Assembly: GCA_963680875.1 (NCBI GenBank)
Contig: OY804589.1
Location: 26,028,353-26,092,352 of the forward strand
From: Bathymodiolus brooksi
Taxonomy: Eukaryota > Mollusca > Bivalvia > Mytilida > Modiolidae
Direction of reading: 5' to 3'
Length of the DNA stretch: 64,000 nt
Positions 36,701-51,800 of the stretch are shown here, piece by piece (within the stretch, counting starts at the first letter, position 1; each line of letters begins with the position of its first letter). A program made the translations under genes and the position numbers. The notes below the pieces were generated by a model, which did not search any database, was not told the DNA's origin, and saw only the letters and a list, made by a program, of their open reading frames with translations.

Positions 36701-39700
36701 AACAGCATTGTATGAAAAATGTGAACTCTTAATCTTGGTGACACAGACGTTTTCATATGTATAATTTTACCTCTATGAAAAAAACAGCATTGTATGAAAA
36801 ATGTGAACTCTTAATCTTGGTGACACAGACGTTTTCATATGTATAATTTTACCTCTATTAAAGAAACAGCATTGTATGAAAAATGCTAAGTCTTAATCTT
36901 GGTGACACAGACGTTTTCATATGTATAATTTTACCTCTATTAAAGAAACAGCATTGTATGAAAAATGCTAAGTCTTAATCTTGGTGACACAGACGTTTTC
37001 ATACGTATAATTTTACCTCTATTAAAGAAACAGCATTGTATGAAAAATGTGAACTCTTAATCTTGGTGACACAGACGTTTTCATATGTATAATTTTACCT
37101 CTATGAAAAAAACAGCATTGTATGAAAAATGTGAACTCTTAATCTTGGTGACACAGACGTTTTCATATGTATAATTTTACCTCTATTAAAGAAACAGCAT
37201 TGTATGAAAAATGCTAAGTCTTAATCTTGGTGACACAGACGTTTTCATATGTATAATTTTACCTCTATTAAAGAAACAGCATTGTATGAAAAATGCTAAC
37301 TCTTAATCTTGGTGACACAGACGTTTTCATATGTATAATTTTACCTCTATGAAAAAAACAGCATTGTATGAAAAATGTGAACTCTTAATCTTGGTGACAC
37401 AGACGTTTTCATATGCATAATTTTAGCTCTATAAGAGAAACAACATTGTATGAAAAATGCTAAGTCTTAATCTTGGTGACACAGACGTTTTCATATGTAT
37501 AATTTTACCTCTATTAAAGAAACAGCATTGTATGAAAAATGCTAAGTCTTAATCTTGGTGACACAGACGTTTTCATATGTATAATTTTACCTCTATGAAA
37601 AAAACAGCATTGTATGAAAAATGTGAACTCTTAATCTTGGTGACACAGACGTTTTCATATGTATAATTTTACCTCTATTAAAGAAACAGCATTGTATGAA
37701 AAATGCTAAGTCTTAATCTTGGTGACACAGACGTTTTCATATGTATAATTTTACCTCTATGAAAAAAACAGCATTGTATGAAAAATGTGAACTCTTAATC
37801 TTGGTGACACAGACGTTTTCATATGTATAATTTTAGCTCTATAAGAGAAACAACATTGTATGAAAAATGCTAACTCTTAATCTTGGTGACACAGACGTTT
37901 TCATATGTATAATTTTACCTCTATGAAATAAACAGCATTGTATGAAAAATGTGAACTCTTAATCTTGGTGACACAGACGTTTTCATATGTATAATTTTAC
38001 CTCTATGAAAAAAACAGCATTGTATGAAAAATGTGAACTCTTAATCTTGGTGACACAGACGTTTTCATATGTATAATTTTAGCTCTATTAAAGAAACAGC
38101 ATTGTATGAAAAATGCCAACTCTTAATCTTGGTGACACAGACGTTTTCATATGTATAATTTTAGCTCTATAAGAGAAACAGCATTGTATGAAAAATGCTA
38201 ACTCTTAATCTTGGTGACACAGACGTTTTCATATGTATAATTTTACCTCTATGAAAAAAACAGCATTGTATGAAAAATGTGAACTCTTAATCTTGGTGAC
38301 ACAGACGTTTTCATATGTATAATTTTAGCTCTATAAGAGATATATTTTTGATTGTGTGTTTGCTGTACTATTGCAGATGGAGTATGGATAAAAATAGAAT
38401 AAAGTTCAAGCCAGGTGTCCTACATGTAGAAGTGGTTCCTTTCTTCTATGGTAAATATATATAGAGAATCAGATCTAGAACAAAATTCTGGGAATCTGAA
38501 TAAAATCAGATTTTACACCTGCTCCCCTTTACATATATGTCACTGTGTGTGAGATCTGAGGAAGTCCAATTACGAGTCAGAAGTGTAGACAAATCAAATG
38601 TCACTGTGTGTGAGATCTGAGGAAGTTCAATTACGGGTCAGAAGTGTAGACAAATCAAATGTCACTGTGTGTGAGATCTGAGGAAGTCCAATTACGAGTC
38701 AGAAGTGTAGACAAATCAAATGTCACTGTGTGGGAGATCTGAGGAAGTCCAATTACGGGTCAGAAGTGTAGACAAATCAAATGTCACTGTGTGGGAGATC
38801 TGAGGAAGTCCAATTACGGGTCAGAAGTGTAGACAAATCAAATGTCACTGTGTGTGAGATCTGAGGAAGTCCAATTACGAGTCAGAAGTGTAGACAAATC
38901 AAATGTCACTGTGTGTGAGATCTGAGGAAGTCCAATTACGGGTCAGAAGTGTAGACAAATCAAATGTCACTGTGTGTGAGATCTGAGGAAGTCCAATTAC
39001 GAGTCAGAAGTGTAGACAAATCAAATGTCACTGTGTGTGAGATCTGAGGAAGTCCAATTACGGGTCAGAAGTGTAGACAAATCAAATGTCACTGTGTGTG
39101 AGATCTGAGGAAGTCCAATTACGAGTCAGAAGTGTAGACAAATCAAATGTCACTGTGTGTGAGATCTGAGGAAGTCCAATTACGGGTCAGAAGTGTAGAC
39201 AAATCAAATGTCACTGTGTAGGAGATCTGAGGAAGTCCAATTACGGGTCAGAAGTGTAGACAAATCAAATGTCACTGTGTGTGAGATCTGAGGAAGTCCA
39301 ATTACGGGTCAGAAGTGTAGACAAATCAAATGTCACTGTGTGTGAGATCTGAGGAAGTCCAATTACGGGTCAGAAGTGTAGACAAATCAAATGTCACTGT
39401 GTGTGAGATCTGAGGAAGTCCAATTACGGGTCAGAAGTGTAGACAAATCAAATGTCACTGTGTGTGAGATCTGAGGAAGTCCAATTACGGGTCAGAAGTG
39501 TAGACAAATCAAATGTCACTGTGTGTGAGATCTGAGGAAGTCCAATTACGGGTCAGAAGTGTAGACAAATCAAATGTCACTGTGTGTGAGATCAGAGGAA
39601 GTCCAATTACGGGTCAGAAGTGTAGACAAATCAAATGTCACTGTGTGTGAGATCTGAGGAAGTCCAATTACGAGTCAGAAGTGTAGACAAATCAAATGTC

Positions 39701-42700
39701 ACTGTGTGTGAGATCTGAGGAAGTCCAATTACGGGTCAGAAGTGTAGACAAATCAAATGTCACTGTGTAGGAGATCTGAGGAAGTCCAATTACGGGTCAG
39801 AAGTGTAGACAAATCAAATGTCACTGTGTGTGAGATCTGAGGAAGTCCAATTACGGGTCAGAAGTGTAGACAAATCAAATGTCACTGTGTGTGAGATCTG
39901 AGGAAGTCCAATTACGGGTCAGAAGTGTAGACAAATCAAATGTCACTGTGTGTGAGATCTGAGGAAGTCCAATTACGGGTCAGAAGTGTAGACAAATCAA
40001 ATGTCACTGTGTGTGAGATCTGAGGAAGTCCAATTACGGGTCAGAAGTGTAGACAAATCAAATGTCACTGTGTGTGAGATCTGAGGAAGTCCAATTACGG
40101 GTCAGAAGTGTAGACAAATCAAATGTCACTGTGTGTGAGATCTGAGGAAGTCCAATTACGGGTCAGAAGTGTAGACAAATCAAATGTCACTGTGTGGGAG
40201 ATCTGAGGAAGTCCAATTACGGGTCAGAAGTGTAGACAAATCAAATGTCACTGTGTGTGAGATCTGAGGAAGTCCAAATACAGGTCAGAAGTGTAGACAA
40301 ATCAAATGTCACTGTGTGGGAGAACTGAGGAAGTCCAATTACGGGTCAGAAGTGTAGACAAATCAAATGTCACTGTGTGTGAGATCTGAGGAAGTCCAAT
40401 TACGGGTCAGAAGTGTAGACAAATCAAATGTCACTGTGTGTGAGATCTGAGGAAGTCCAATTACGGGTCAGAAGTGTAGACAAATCAAATGTCACTGTGT
40501 GGGAGATCTGAGGAAGTCCAATTACGGGTCAGAAGTGTAGACAAATCAAATGTCACTGTGTGTGAGATCTGAGGAAGTCCAATTACGAGTCAGAAGTGTA
40601 GACAAATCAAATGTCACTGTGTGTGAGATCTGAGGAAGTCCAATTACGGGTCAGAAGTGTAGACAAATCAAATGTCACTGTGTGGGAGATCTGAGGAAGT
40701 CCAATTACGGGTCAGAAGTGTAGACAAATCAAATGTCACTGTGTGGGAGATCTGAGGAAGTCCAATTACGGGTCAGAAGTGTAGACAAATCAAATGTCAC
40801 TGTGTGTGATGATATCTGTTTGATGGAAATGGTTTTTTTAAAAACATTTCTCAAGATGCTTTTTTTTCTAGAGTTGTTCCATTTAAACACACTCCCACCC
40901 TAGGCCTTTCAGTAAGGGGCAGTACCAGGTACTTTTACCCACTTAAAATGGTAATTGGTACCTCCTAATTTCAAAGACTGTTGCATATGATATTTATAAA
41001 AAAAATGCTAAAATTTTAAGAAAAAGAACCGTCTAATTAGTGAAGCACTGGTACATTTGAAAAATATTGATAACCCTGTCACTCCAAGTAATCCAGATGA
41101 TGTACAAATGGACCACTCCTAGAAATAAATTAGACATTTTTTTGGCATCATTCTTTATATCAATTATTGGAGGACCAATCTATATATATATACGTCTGAA
41201 AATTAATCCAAACAGTGTAAGAATTAGATTTTATAGCTGTCAAATTTTTGTTCTTCCCTCGACGGGATTTGAACTCACACCATTGATACACTGCAGCACC
41301 ATTCGCTTAGCCTTACGTCCAGTGCCCTAGACCACTCGACCACATCCACTCCCTAAAAAAGGAGCTTCAATAATCGTAGTGTTACCTTTTCTCATAAGGC
41401 AAATCTACGGATAGACGTAAGACATGTGTATAAGCGTGTGTAGATGGCACATATATACAGTTGACTCTCGTTATCTCGAATTCGATGGGACCATGGACAA
41501 AATTCGAGTCAACCGTAGTTCGACTCAAGAGGAGCTACGAAGATACCGGAAGTGTGGTTTGTTTAACAACGAAAGGGAGACAACTCGAGCGAAATTTTGA
41601 AGAGGTAAAACCAGCATCGCATGTCCCTATTCTCGGAACGATTTTAAACATATTCGATGTTTTTGTTGCTGTTTTTTTTCTCTCCGTTAAATTCTTTGAA
41701 TTTTGTGAAACGACTGATAACTTCTAGATATCTTTTTTTGTGTGAATGAATATGTTTATCCGTTTTGTTTATGTTTTTCACCTGTTGCATTGTCATTAAA
41801 CTTCACCCATCATGACGTATTTTTCTTTGTGCAATACAATAAATGATGTGTTTTTATTATTCAATAAAGTGTAGAAGAAAACTGTTCTTCTTTAATCAAA
41901 ATTAATTTCCGACAAATAATTTAATAGATAAAACGTTTCCTTTGTGTACTTTTCATAATCATTGATGTATGCCAACCCAAGCGCACTTATTATGAACCGA
42001 TAATTTTTGATTGTACACATCTAACCTGTGTCATATTACCAAGCCAATTCAAATATTATCACTAATTAATTTGACAGATTGTGAAATAAACATGTGAAAT
42101 AGCCTAAGGTAAAAATGTCAAATTCAATGACCGGATGTTTCACCTGTGATCCGATTTTAATCCTAAGGTAATACACATGTTTTGACAGGTAAATTTGACT
42201 TAACGAATGTAAATAATATGGCTTTCTACATCTCGGGACCAAAACTTTTATTCGAGACAACCGAAATTTCGACTCATCCGAATTCGACTCAACAGGAGTC
42301 AAATTATATATATTTATACACAACGAAGTTCGGGACTTCGATAAAAATTCGACTCAACCGGAAATTCGAGTCAACCGAATTCGAGACAATGAGAGTCAAC
42401 TGTACTTAATATTATAATTTGACAGCAATCTAACTCAGTAATTTTTAATATATTGTATAGGATAATGAAGAATTCATTATACAGTCACAGGAAATAAAGT
42501 ATATTATACAAACGTCTAAGCAAGTGACAACCATACAATATATCTGTCCCACTGGATCTCAAAGTTACTTGTGATACTAGGTTTAATACTAAATATTAAA
42601 TATACGTCTGAAAATTAAACCAAACAGCATTAGAATTAGATTTTAGAGCTGTCAAATTTTTGTTCTTCCCTCGACAGGATTTGAACTCACACATATATAT

Positions 42701-45700
42701 ATGCTTTAAAGTGCATTCCTTTGGAGGGAAGTGTGTTTAAATGGAAAAGTCTAAAAAAAAAATGATGAGTAACTACGATGTTTTATGAAATCAAAAACAT
42801 TCGTTAATGTCTCTAGAATTAGTAACAAAGTGTGGATGAAGCATTTTATTTTACTTTTTTTTTTATTTATTTCAGACTGTTTTGATAGAGGACACTTGTC
42901 CTTTGACATCAAGATCAGACTTCTTCATATGTTTGGTGCTATTATGTGTGGATCACAGGTAAAAATTGATTACTTCATGAGTTTTAATGCTGTCATCTCT
43001 GTAATACATGCAACCACAGTTATAGGGGTAGGGTGATGGTGTGTAAAGCTACTTTCAAGACTATTTCGTGGCAGTACCCGGAAAAAACCACCGACCTGTC
43101 GCAAGTCGCTAAAAAAACTTGTTATACAGGATAAACAGTCATCACGATGAGCACCGGTCGTCCGTCCCAAGACCAGTAAACTTTGTTCGAACCATAAATT
43201 TTTCAGTTTTTATTTAGAAATATAAATTCAAGAATTTGATTCGGACCAGTAAATTAAAATTTTCATTTCGAGGACTGGATATAAAATACAATGAACAAAA
43301 TGTTGCACAAATGAAACAGTAGCTATGACATATTATCTGGGATCTTTATGAGAGTAATTTTATAGAACTAATTCAATTTTTCAACTGAACTTTTAACGGC
43401 ATCAAATACAAGATTTATTGATCAATTTTTTAATTTTTTCATTTTACAGAATAATGCTCTGAAAGTTATTACACCAGCCACTCTAGAAGTGTTACTGAAA
43501 ATGTTGTCATCTGACGACAACAAAGGACCAACCAACGAACTGAGACAGGAACTCTTCTGTGTGAAGGATTTGGTGCTGAAATGTATTATCTGTATGGTGC
43601 ATATTATAAATTCGGCCAGCGCTGACCAGGTAAGGGAGATAACTCAAGTCTCGTACAGCACTGTTGAAATTGTCTTTATAGTTAATAAAAAATAAAAAAG
43701 ACTACCTCTATTAAGCAATAACTTGTATTTTGTGACCTTAATTTTAATTTTCCTTTACAGTGCATTTTATATTTATTTAACCTATATTTTTGTGACCACC
43801 TGTCTTATGTGACCCTATTTAAATGTTCCTTTGGAAGGTCACATAAGACAGATTTTACTGTATCTTAAATAAATCACTTGTAACTTAACAACGACTGCAA
43901 TTCGCTCTATTGATTTTTTTATTCCATATTTGAAATGTAAGAGTAATATATTTTGTAACAATGTGTTTTTAATTATTTATTTGAATTGTACACACTGTTT
44001 GTATCCACTTTAAATATATATATTGTAGTTGATATAAACTTTAAGTTTTTATTTTATTTAAATTTTTCAATTTTTTTTATATATTTTTTAGATAATTTTT
44101 TTTTATATATTTTTTAATCTATTACAAGTTATCAATTTTTTTTCAGATTGACAAAAAATATGTATGTTATTGCTTTTTTTTTTATTCCTACACAACACAA
44201 CACAGCAACAACATCACTGTTTACATTTATGTTGCATAGCAAGTTACAGTGAAGCTCAAACGGAAAACGCAAAGTCCATGTCTTATCAAGGATTATCGCA
44301 ACACGGAATTAACGAGAAGTTCGTGTGTATACGTGGACGGTCAGCGAAACAAGATGGACATGACAGACAGAACGCGATGTCTTCATGAGTCCATCACAGA
44401 TTGTAATTATTGAAATGTTCATTCATAATGAATACTACATGTAATTGTATCTGCAATCGTTTATTCTTTGTCATCACAATGCTTCGTAATCTTGATATGC
44501 ACATTGAAATTTATTTGTGCAGTTGATCATTTGATACCACTTTTTTCAGAGATGGCATACATTTTATTTATAGGATATAGGAGCACGCATCTTGTTTTGC
44601 ATATTATGTAAACCCAACATTTCGATTGGTTTACATAGGTGTTAATCACCTGTATTTTTTTTATCTATGTATGGGTGTGTCTATTTTTATGTAGTGCACA
44701 CATTGAACTCGGTCACTAAAAAGTCAAATACAGTTACCTGAGGCTGAGGAATTGATTTAAAAACAAACCGAGAAGGATTGAAAAGAACAAAAAAATTGAT
44801 GTAAATTTTTATCTAAACGTGCTTTTTCGTTTTCGTATTTGTATGTCGTTAATCACCTTACGTGTCGTTTTACCTTTAACAAAAGTGGATACATATTTCC
44901 CTATGTAGACAGTGTGTACTACATACAGTTATCACATGAATGAGAATCTAGAAAGGTTTCCACCTGTTGGTAATATATTATCGATCAAAGCGTGCTTTTG
45001 GGGATCTTGAAACTTTTATAACAGGTGAACTTTAGTCACATGCTGAGTTGACAGTAATTGAACATCCGATGGCTTGGGGCTCGGCTTGGGTGATATAAAG
45101 GTTAATGAAATTTCAAAGTGTACAAAATAAATTGGTAAGCAAAAATATTTTAAACATAACTTTATTTCATTACCTGATACCATACGACAAGGAATGTAAG
45201 GTAGTTGAAAATATTGTAGTTTCTCATCGGCATCTAGCCTCTTTAAAAATAAAATGAAATAAAAATCGGGCATTTATTAACACAGTTTTTATATAATTAG
45301 ATCGATGAGAAACAAATCTAATTAAAATTAGCTCTACGCACTTGCTCCCCCCCCCCTTTTGTTTTGTCGCTGCGTGTACTTACAATTTATTTGATATTTT
45401 ATGCAATCACCTTATGTTTTATTATGGTTATATGCCCCTTAGTGGGACCTTTAATTTGGACCAATAAAATTTTGTATCTTGTATAGAATTTCCCTTCACA
45501 GTATGTGGCAGATCACCACCAAACACTTCAAGGTAGTTCACTGACACTTTGTTATAGATAACTGTGATAGAGCAATAAAAACATTAAATTATACCCCAAT
45601 AATTACCCATGTCACTCTGGTTTACATAGGTGTTATTTTTCTCTCACGAGTTGATAATCACCTGTATTTTTATCCATGTACGGGTGTGTCTATTTTTATA

Positions 45701-48700
45701 TAGTGCACACATTGTACTCGGCCACTAAAAAGTCAAATACACAGTTACCTGAGGCTGATGGATTGATTTATAAACAAACCGAGCATGGAGAAACGTGAAT
45801 CAATCAATGACCGTATTTACGTCCTTGGTAGAATATTGCCATAAATACATATGTACACGTGTTTAAATTAAGAAAAGTTTGAAGCTACCAAAGGGGTAAT
45901 TTAAATAACAACAAATCTCGACGTAGAAGGATTTTCTGTCTTTTGTTGGCGTTTTGATAACTTGAGTGTAAGAGTATTTATGCATCATGCTAAATAGTCT
46001 ATGAAAAAAAATCCACGTAAATTTTCTGAAGTGCTTTTAAATATGACCCGGCAAAAAGGTACAATTTCAATTTTAATTGCAGAAATTGAATAAGATGACC
46101 TATGTACATAATGTATATCCAGGGCAGGCCGGTTGAATTTTTTTTTAGCTTAAAAACGAAAATAACTATTTTTTGTAGGATATTTTTTTTAACTATTGTG
46201 TACAGACACGTTTTTTGAATAACCTTCGTCAAGTACGCTCAGAGTCTAAAATTGGAAAGCCAAATAATAATAATAAGCTAAAAAAGTTTTATTGGAATAA
46301 TATTTTGTTTTACAAATATTTAATCTCCATTTTATTTTCAAATTTGTTTTTCACAACTAAAAAAAGAACAATAAAGTTTGTTTTTTCTCATTATTTTGAT
46401 TCCAATGACAGATTGTACTTCAACATGTTCGATCTTTCATTACCCTTGTCTCGGATTGAAACCACTCGTTATTGTCTCACAAAATTAATCCCGACCCCGG
46501 GACAAATGTACAGTTAACTTAAACTATTGAAGGGTGATATAATTTAAAAGAGAAATGTTTATACAGCACTTAAAAGTGTGTAACCGTTAGTGTATGGGTT
46601 GGAAGTAATTTTTTTACTGAAAGTTGTTAAAATCTTTTCACAGATAAACATTTCTGTCGTTTTTACACATGCATTCAAAATCAAATCATTCACAAACATT
46701 TGCATGTGGATTATAACCCATTAAAAGGTACGCTCGTCATTAAATTGCTTTTCTACATTTCAGACAGGTGTGTGTTACTGTTTAGTGTTGATTGACAGGC
46801 GAGGATAATCTCCACGTGGTGCTTACTCGAGCGTTAAGATACTTTGTGTAATATCAAATAAGACAACACCGCACTTGAAATTAATGACAGGATATGACCT
46901 TTCTTTACGACCTTATCACTTCAAAAACAAGCATAATTTCTTATCAGATCCCACATGCAATAAAAATGACCACATTTACATTTTTTTTTAAGACAAACTT
47001 TATACGACCGAGATACTTTGTACACGTAGGTTAATAAAGTACATTTGCTCATTGTGCGGACATCACGACTAGCTGCATTATTAGAACTAATCACGACGGA
47101 TCCGCGATCAATGTGATTCCGCGATGGTGATGAAAATGATAGAATTTGTCCACGATCATGGTCCACGTTGAATCATCGCGACCGTCCGCGAACTGTTGAT
47201 TTTGTCCTTGAAGGGATCACGGATTTTGCATTTTCCGTTTGGACTGTTGGGTACATATTCTATATGTCAATCAGAGATTTTATACAATTATTGCGCTTCA
47301 TTGAGTTCTATATACAATATTGGTGTATTGACGGTAAATATAGAATTTATGTGGCGAGGCTTAGAAACGGGGGAAAGAACGAGCTTTAGCGAGTCTTTCC
47401 ACCCGTTTCGTGCCGAACCACATAAATTCTATATTTACCGTCAATACACCAATATTGTATTTATCTTGCAAAAAAATGTTATTTAATTTAATAATTATAA
47501 TAAAAAGATAACGGAAACCCCATTGATACCTCAATAGTAGTTCCGGTAAGGGGCATGGCTTAATATCTTTATTAGGCTACTGAAAAGTGTTATTATGACA
47601 GGGGTGTGGCTTATTAGCTTTATTAGGCTAATGTGAAAAGTGTTATTATGACAAGGGTGTGGCTTAACAGCTTTATTAGGCTAATGTGAAAAGTGTTATT
47701 ATGCCACTGTCGTAATAAAGCAACAGTTTATTTCAACCCATTTATTATGATAAAAAATAACCCAATTGCAGGAGTAAGATGTGTTATATGGAGCACTGAA
47801 AAGCAATATTGACCAAGGATCGTTTTTTAGGGATTGTTTTTTTGTGTTTTTTTTTTCAAATTCAAAAGCAGCTGAGCTGATCCATTTAATATCATAGAAC
47901 ACTTGTGCTAATTCAGTGTTTGTCATGTTGACAGACCTGCTGTCATTCTCATTTGCAATGTTATTGTTTGTGTGATGTTATTGCACCGGATGTAGAAAAC
48001 GATTGACTGGTAAATTTATATTTTTAGCCTGGATTTCACCTACTGCTAAAAATAAATCGGATACCGTTCAATATGAAAACCTACCGTGCAATATGACAAT
48101 TTATCACAAAAAAAACGAATTCAATGGTTTTGTAATACTGTATAAAACTATAAATGTAATAAAATATATTATGAACTGATACTTCCTGTTTGACAGCAAA
48201 TATGATTATGTGATAATGTGATAATCAGGAAACAACACAGGATTATCTTCTCAGTTGACGCAATGACTTCCTTTTTTTTTAAGAATAATTATAGTAGGAT
48301 GTGAGTCTTCGAAATGAAAATTTGAATTTACTGGTCCAAATTAAATTCTTGAATTTATTTTTATATACATTTTGTAGTTCTAACTTTACTGGTCTGAACA
48401 AAGTTTTACTGGTCTTGGGCTGGAGGACCGGTACTCACTGTTAGGACTGGGATGTACATGTAGATATCTCTCTGATTTCTCACTCCTCCCTCTGCCTCCC
48501 CCAATCATGGGAGATCTGAAGAAACACCATTGTGAGTCACATTCCAGTCATGCCTATGTTGTTACATTTGCAGTCCAATGAGAGTGGTGATACGTAGACT
48601 ATGAAAGTTGTGATACCTAGACTATGAAAGTGGTGATACCTAGACTGAAAGTGGTGATACATAGACTGAAAGTGGTGATACCTAGACTGAAAGTGGTGAT

Positions 48701-48835
48701 ACCTAGACTGAAAGTGGTGATATCTATACTATGAAAGTGGTGATACCTAGACTGGAAGTGGTGATACCTAGACTATGAAAGTGGTGATACCTAGACTATG
48801 AAAGTGATATAATTTAAAACTGAAATACTTTGTTT

Positions 48836-48876
<41 letters not shown>

Positions 48877-51800
48877 AGTGTGATATTTTTATTGAAATCT
48901 GTACATTTGTTAGTTGAATACATAAAGTACCGGTACCTTATCCCGGCCTCGTTAACATTAGTAAAGCACATAACATATAAAGATGTTAGTATTTGTTAGT
49001 AATTTACATACAGAATGGCATACTATTTCTATTAGAATAACATGACAGAAAATACCAAATAATGTGATTTCACATAAAGATGAGTTTTTCAATCATAATA
49101 AACCAAATTAACAAATATACAGATAATCAAAAAATAGGGTTTTAAGTAGCTATAGAAGTAAAAGAAAAAAATGGAAAATTTATTGAGTTTTTTAAGGCAT
49201 AAAAATAATTTTTAAAGAGAAAGAAAAAGTTTTTTAATTTGCTTTGATGAATAGGTAATTTTAGCATTCATAAAAACAAATGGCTATTTCTTTTCTATCA
49301 TGTTATATACAGAATGAATATTTGTATAATTCTTTATATCTAATTAAACAGTAAAGTGAAAGCATTCCATATCTGGTTGAAAAAATCAATTTTTTTATTT
49401 TTAATAGCAATAGATTTCTCAATGTTATATAGTGACTGTATTTTCCTCTGCATTGTGACCAATGATAATTTTTTCTGAAAATATTTACAGTTAAAAATAT
49501 ACTGCTTTATTTGTAATAAAATGAGGTTGATAGCATCTCCTCGAGACGATTTTGAAGTATCACCAAAAAGAAAAAATTGCATAGTAAATGGAATACTAAC
49601 ACCATTTGACAATAACCAAGAATCAATTTCATCAATAAAAGCTTGTACAATCTCACAGTTCCAAAATAAATGTTCTATAGTTTCCTCATCTTCCTGACAA
49701 AAAGTACAAAAGGCATTGTCTTTTACTTTAATTTTATACAGCAATTTATTTGTTCCTAGGATACGTTGGTTAATTCTGTACTGTAACCATTGTAGTTTGG
49801 TATTTTGTGTGACTATAAAAGGTAGTTTGAATATTTCTCTCCATTTCGTTTCATCTAAACCTAAGGCTAAAATTTCCTCCCACTTTTTCTGACCATTTGA
49901 CACTATGTTATTCCTTATTAGTAACAAATACATATCTTTAGTTCCCCTTTTACTCTTCAAAATGGTCTTAGCAAATGAAGGAATAAATGGGGTAAGTAGC
50001 TTATAACTATTATACACATTTTGTTTTCCAGCATGTTTTACAGCTGAAATTATACTATTAAATTTCATAATATTTTTTGAAATGTTAAATTTTTCCTCTA
50101 ATTGATCAATGGAGAGAAATTTTCCATCTTCTGACATAATATCATTAACAAAACAAATACCTTTTCTGTACCAGTCTTCATAGAATACTGGTTTGTTTTC
50201 TATTTTTATAGTTTTGTTCATCCACAGTGGAGAAGACAAAAAATATTCCCATGTAAAGTTTTCTTCTTTATCAATAAAGGTGTTCCAAGCATGGAACACT
50301 TCTTTCCAAAATTTATTTTTTACAACATTTTCTTTTATGTAAGAAATATAACCATTACCAAAATTGAATAATTTTTCCTGATTTATTGTCGAAAATAAGA
50401 TATTATCCCATTTACCTTCAGTTCGAAATAGCTTTCTTACCCAGGTTGTTTTTAGGGCTAAAATAAATAAATTTAGATTAATCATTTTTAATCCTCCTTC
50501 ACAGAAGTCTTTTTGTAACAATTCCTTTTTAACTCTGTGCACAGGTGAACTCCATATAAAGGTAAAAATAAGCTCGTTCACCTTCTTTAAGATGTCTTGA
50601 GTAGGATTAGGCAATGTAATGATTAGGTGATTTAAGACAGGTAAAATCAGAGTTTTCACAACAGTAATCTTTCCAATGACAGTAAGATTCCTTTTTGACC
50701 ATATCTTAATTAGTTTTTTTATTTGCAAAATTCTCTCATTATAATTAATATTTACAATTTTATCCAAATCAACATCAAAATTAATACCCAATAGCTTGAA
50801 GGATGATTTACCCCAGGATAAGTTTCTGTGTTGACCTAAAGTGTCATTACTGTATTTTTTACTCCCAATCCATACTACTTGTGTCTTGGTAAAATTAATG
50901 TTTAGCCCAGAGAGTTTTGCATACCAATCTAATTCAAGTAAAGCTTCATTTAGAGACTTTTCACTGCCATCTAAAATTAATGATGTGTCATCTGCAAACT
51001 GTGATAACTTATGTTCAATCCTTGTCACATTTATACCACCAATATTTGTATTACCCCGTATCTTAATGGCTAAAATTTCTGCACATAAAATAAAAAGATA
51101 TGGCGATAACGGATCACCTTGTCTACAACCACGGCCTATTTGAAAAAATTCTGAAAGATTACCACCCTGAATGACTGCTGATGATATATTATTATAAAAT
51201 ACTTTAACCCAGTTTATAATAGATTCCCCAAAGTTGAAAAATTTTAATACAGATAAAAGAAAGTCCCAAGATATAGAATCAAATGCTTTTTCAAAGTCTA
51301 TCAAAAGTAACAAACCAGGTATGTCGTTTTCTTCTGTAAATTGTAGCATATCATAGATTAATCTAATGTTATCTCCAATGTATCTTCCACTAATAAAACC
51401 TGTTTGATCTAAATCAATCAACTTTTCCAGAACTCTCTTCAATCTACTAGCAATAACACCAGAACCAATTTTGTATACAGTATTCAGTAGTGATATTGGT
51501 CTCCAATTTTTGAGAAAGTGTCTTGGTTTGTTATCTTTTGGTAAACATGTAATGATTCCCTGTTTTTGAGTTACTGATAGCTCACCTAAAAGTGACCCAA
51601 AATTTATAGAATTTACAACAAATGACTTCAAATCTATCCAGAAAAATTTGAAAAATTCTGTTGAAAAACCGTCCGACCCGGGTGATTTATTATTATTCAT
51701 TTTTTGTAAAACCTTACTTGCTTCATTTACATGTATTTCCCCTTCTAAACTTAATTGTTCATCGAAAGACAATTTATTAAAGTTTAAGTCTTTTAAATCT

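Noticed and set aside
36568..40808. Possible CRISPR-like regular repeats
   Set aside because: Units are head-to-tail without unique spacers and lie in a eukaryotic intron, so these are satellites.
41280..41358. Possible tRNA-Leu gene on the minus strand
   Set aside because: A- and B-box-like words are present, but the variable region is too long, the acceptor stem does not pair, and the sequence continues into a SINE body also found at 42515 and 54355.
44147..44200. Candidate exon after ttttttttcag encoding IDKKYVCYC
   Set aside because: The exon at 43450-43629 joins in phase to the one at 56515, giving continuous NBEAL homology without it, and no donor is seen.
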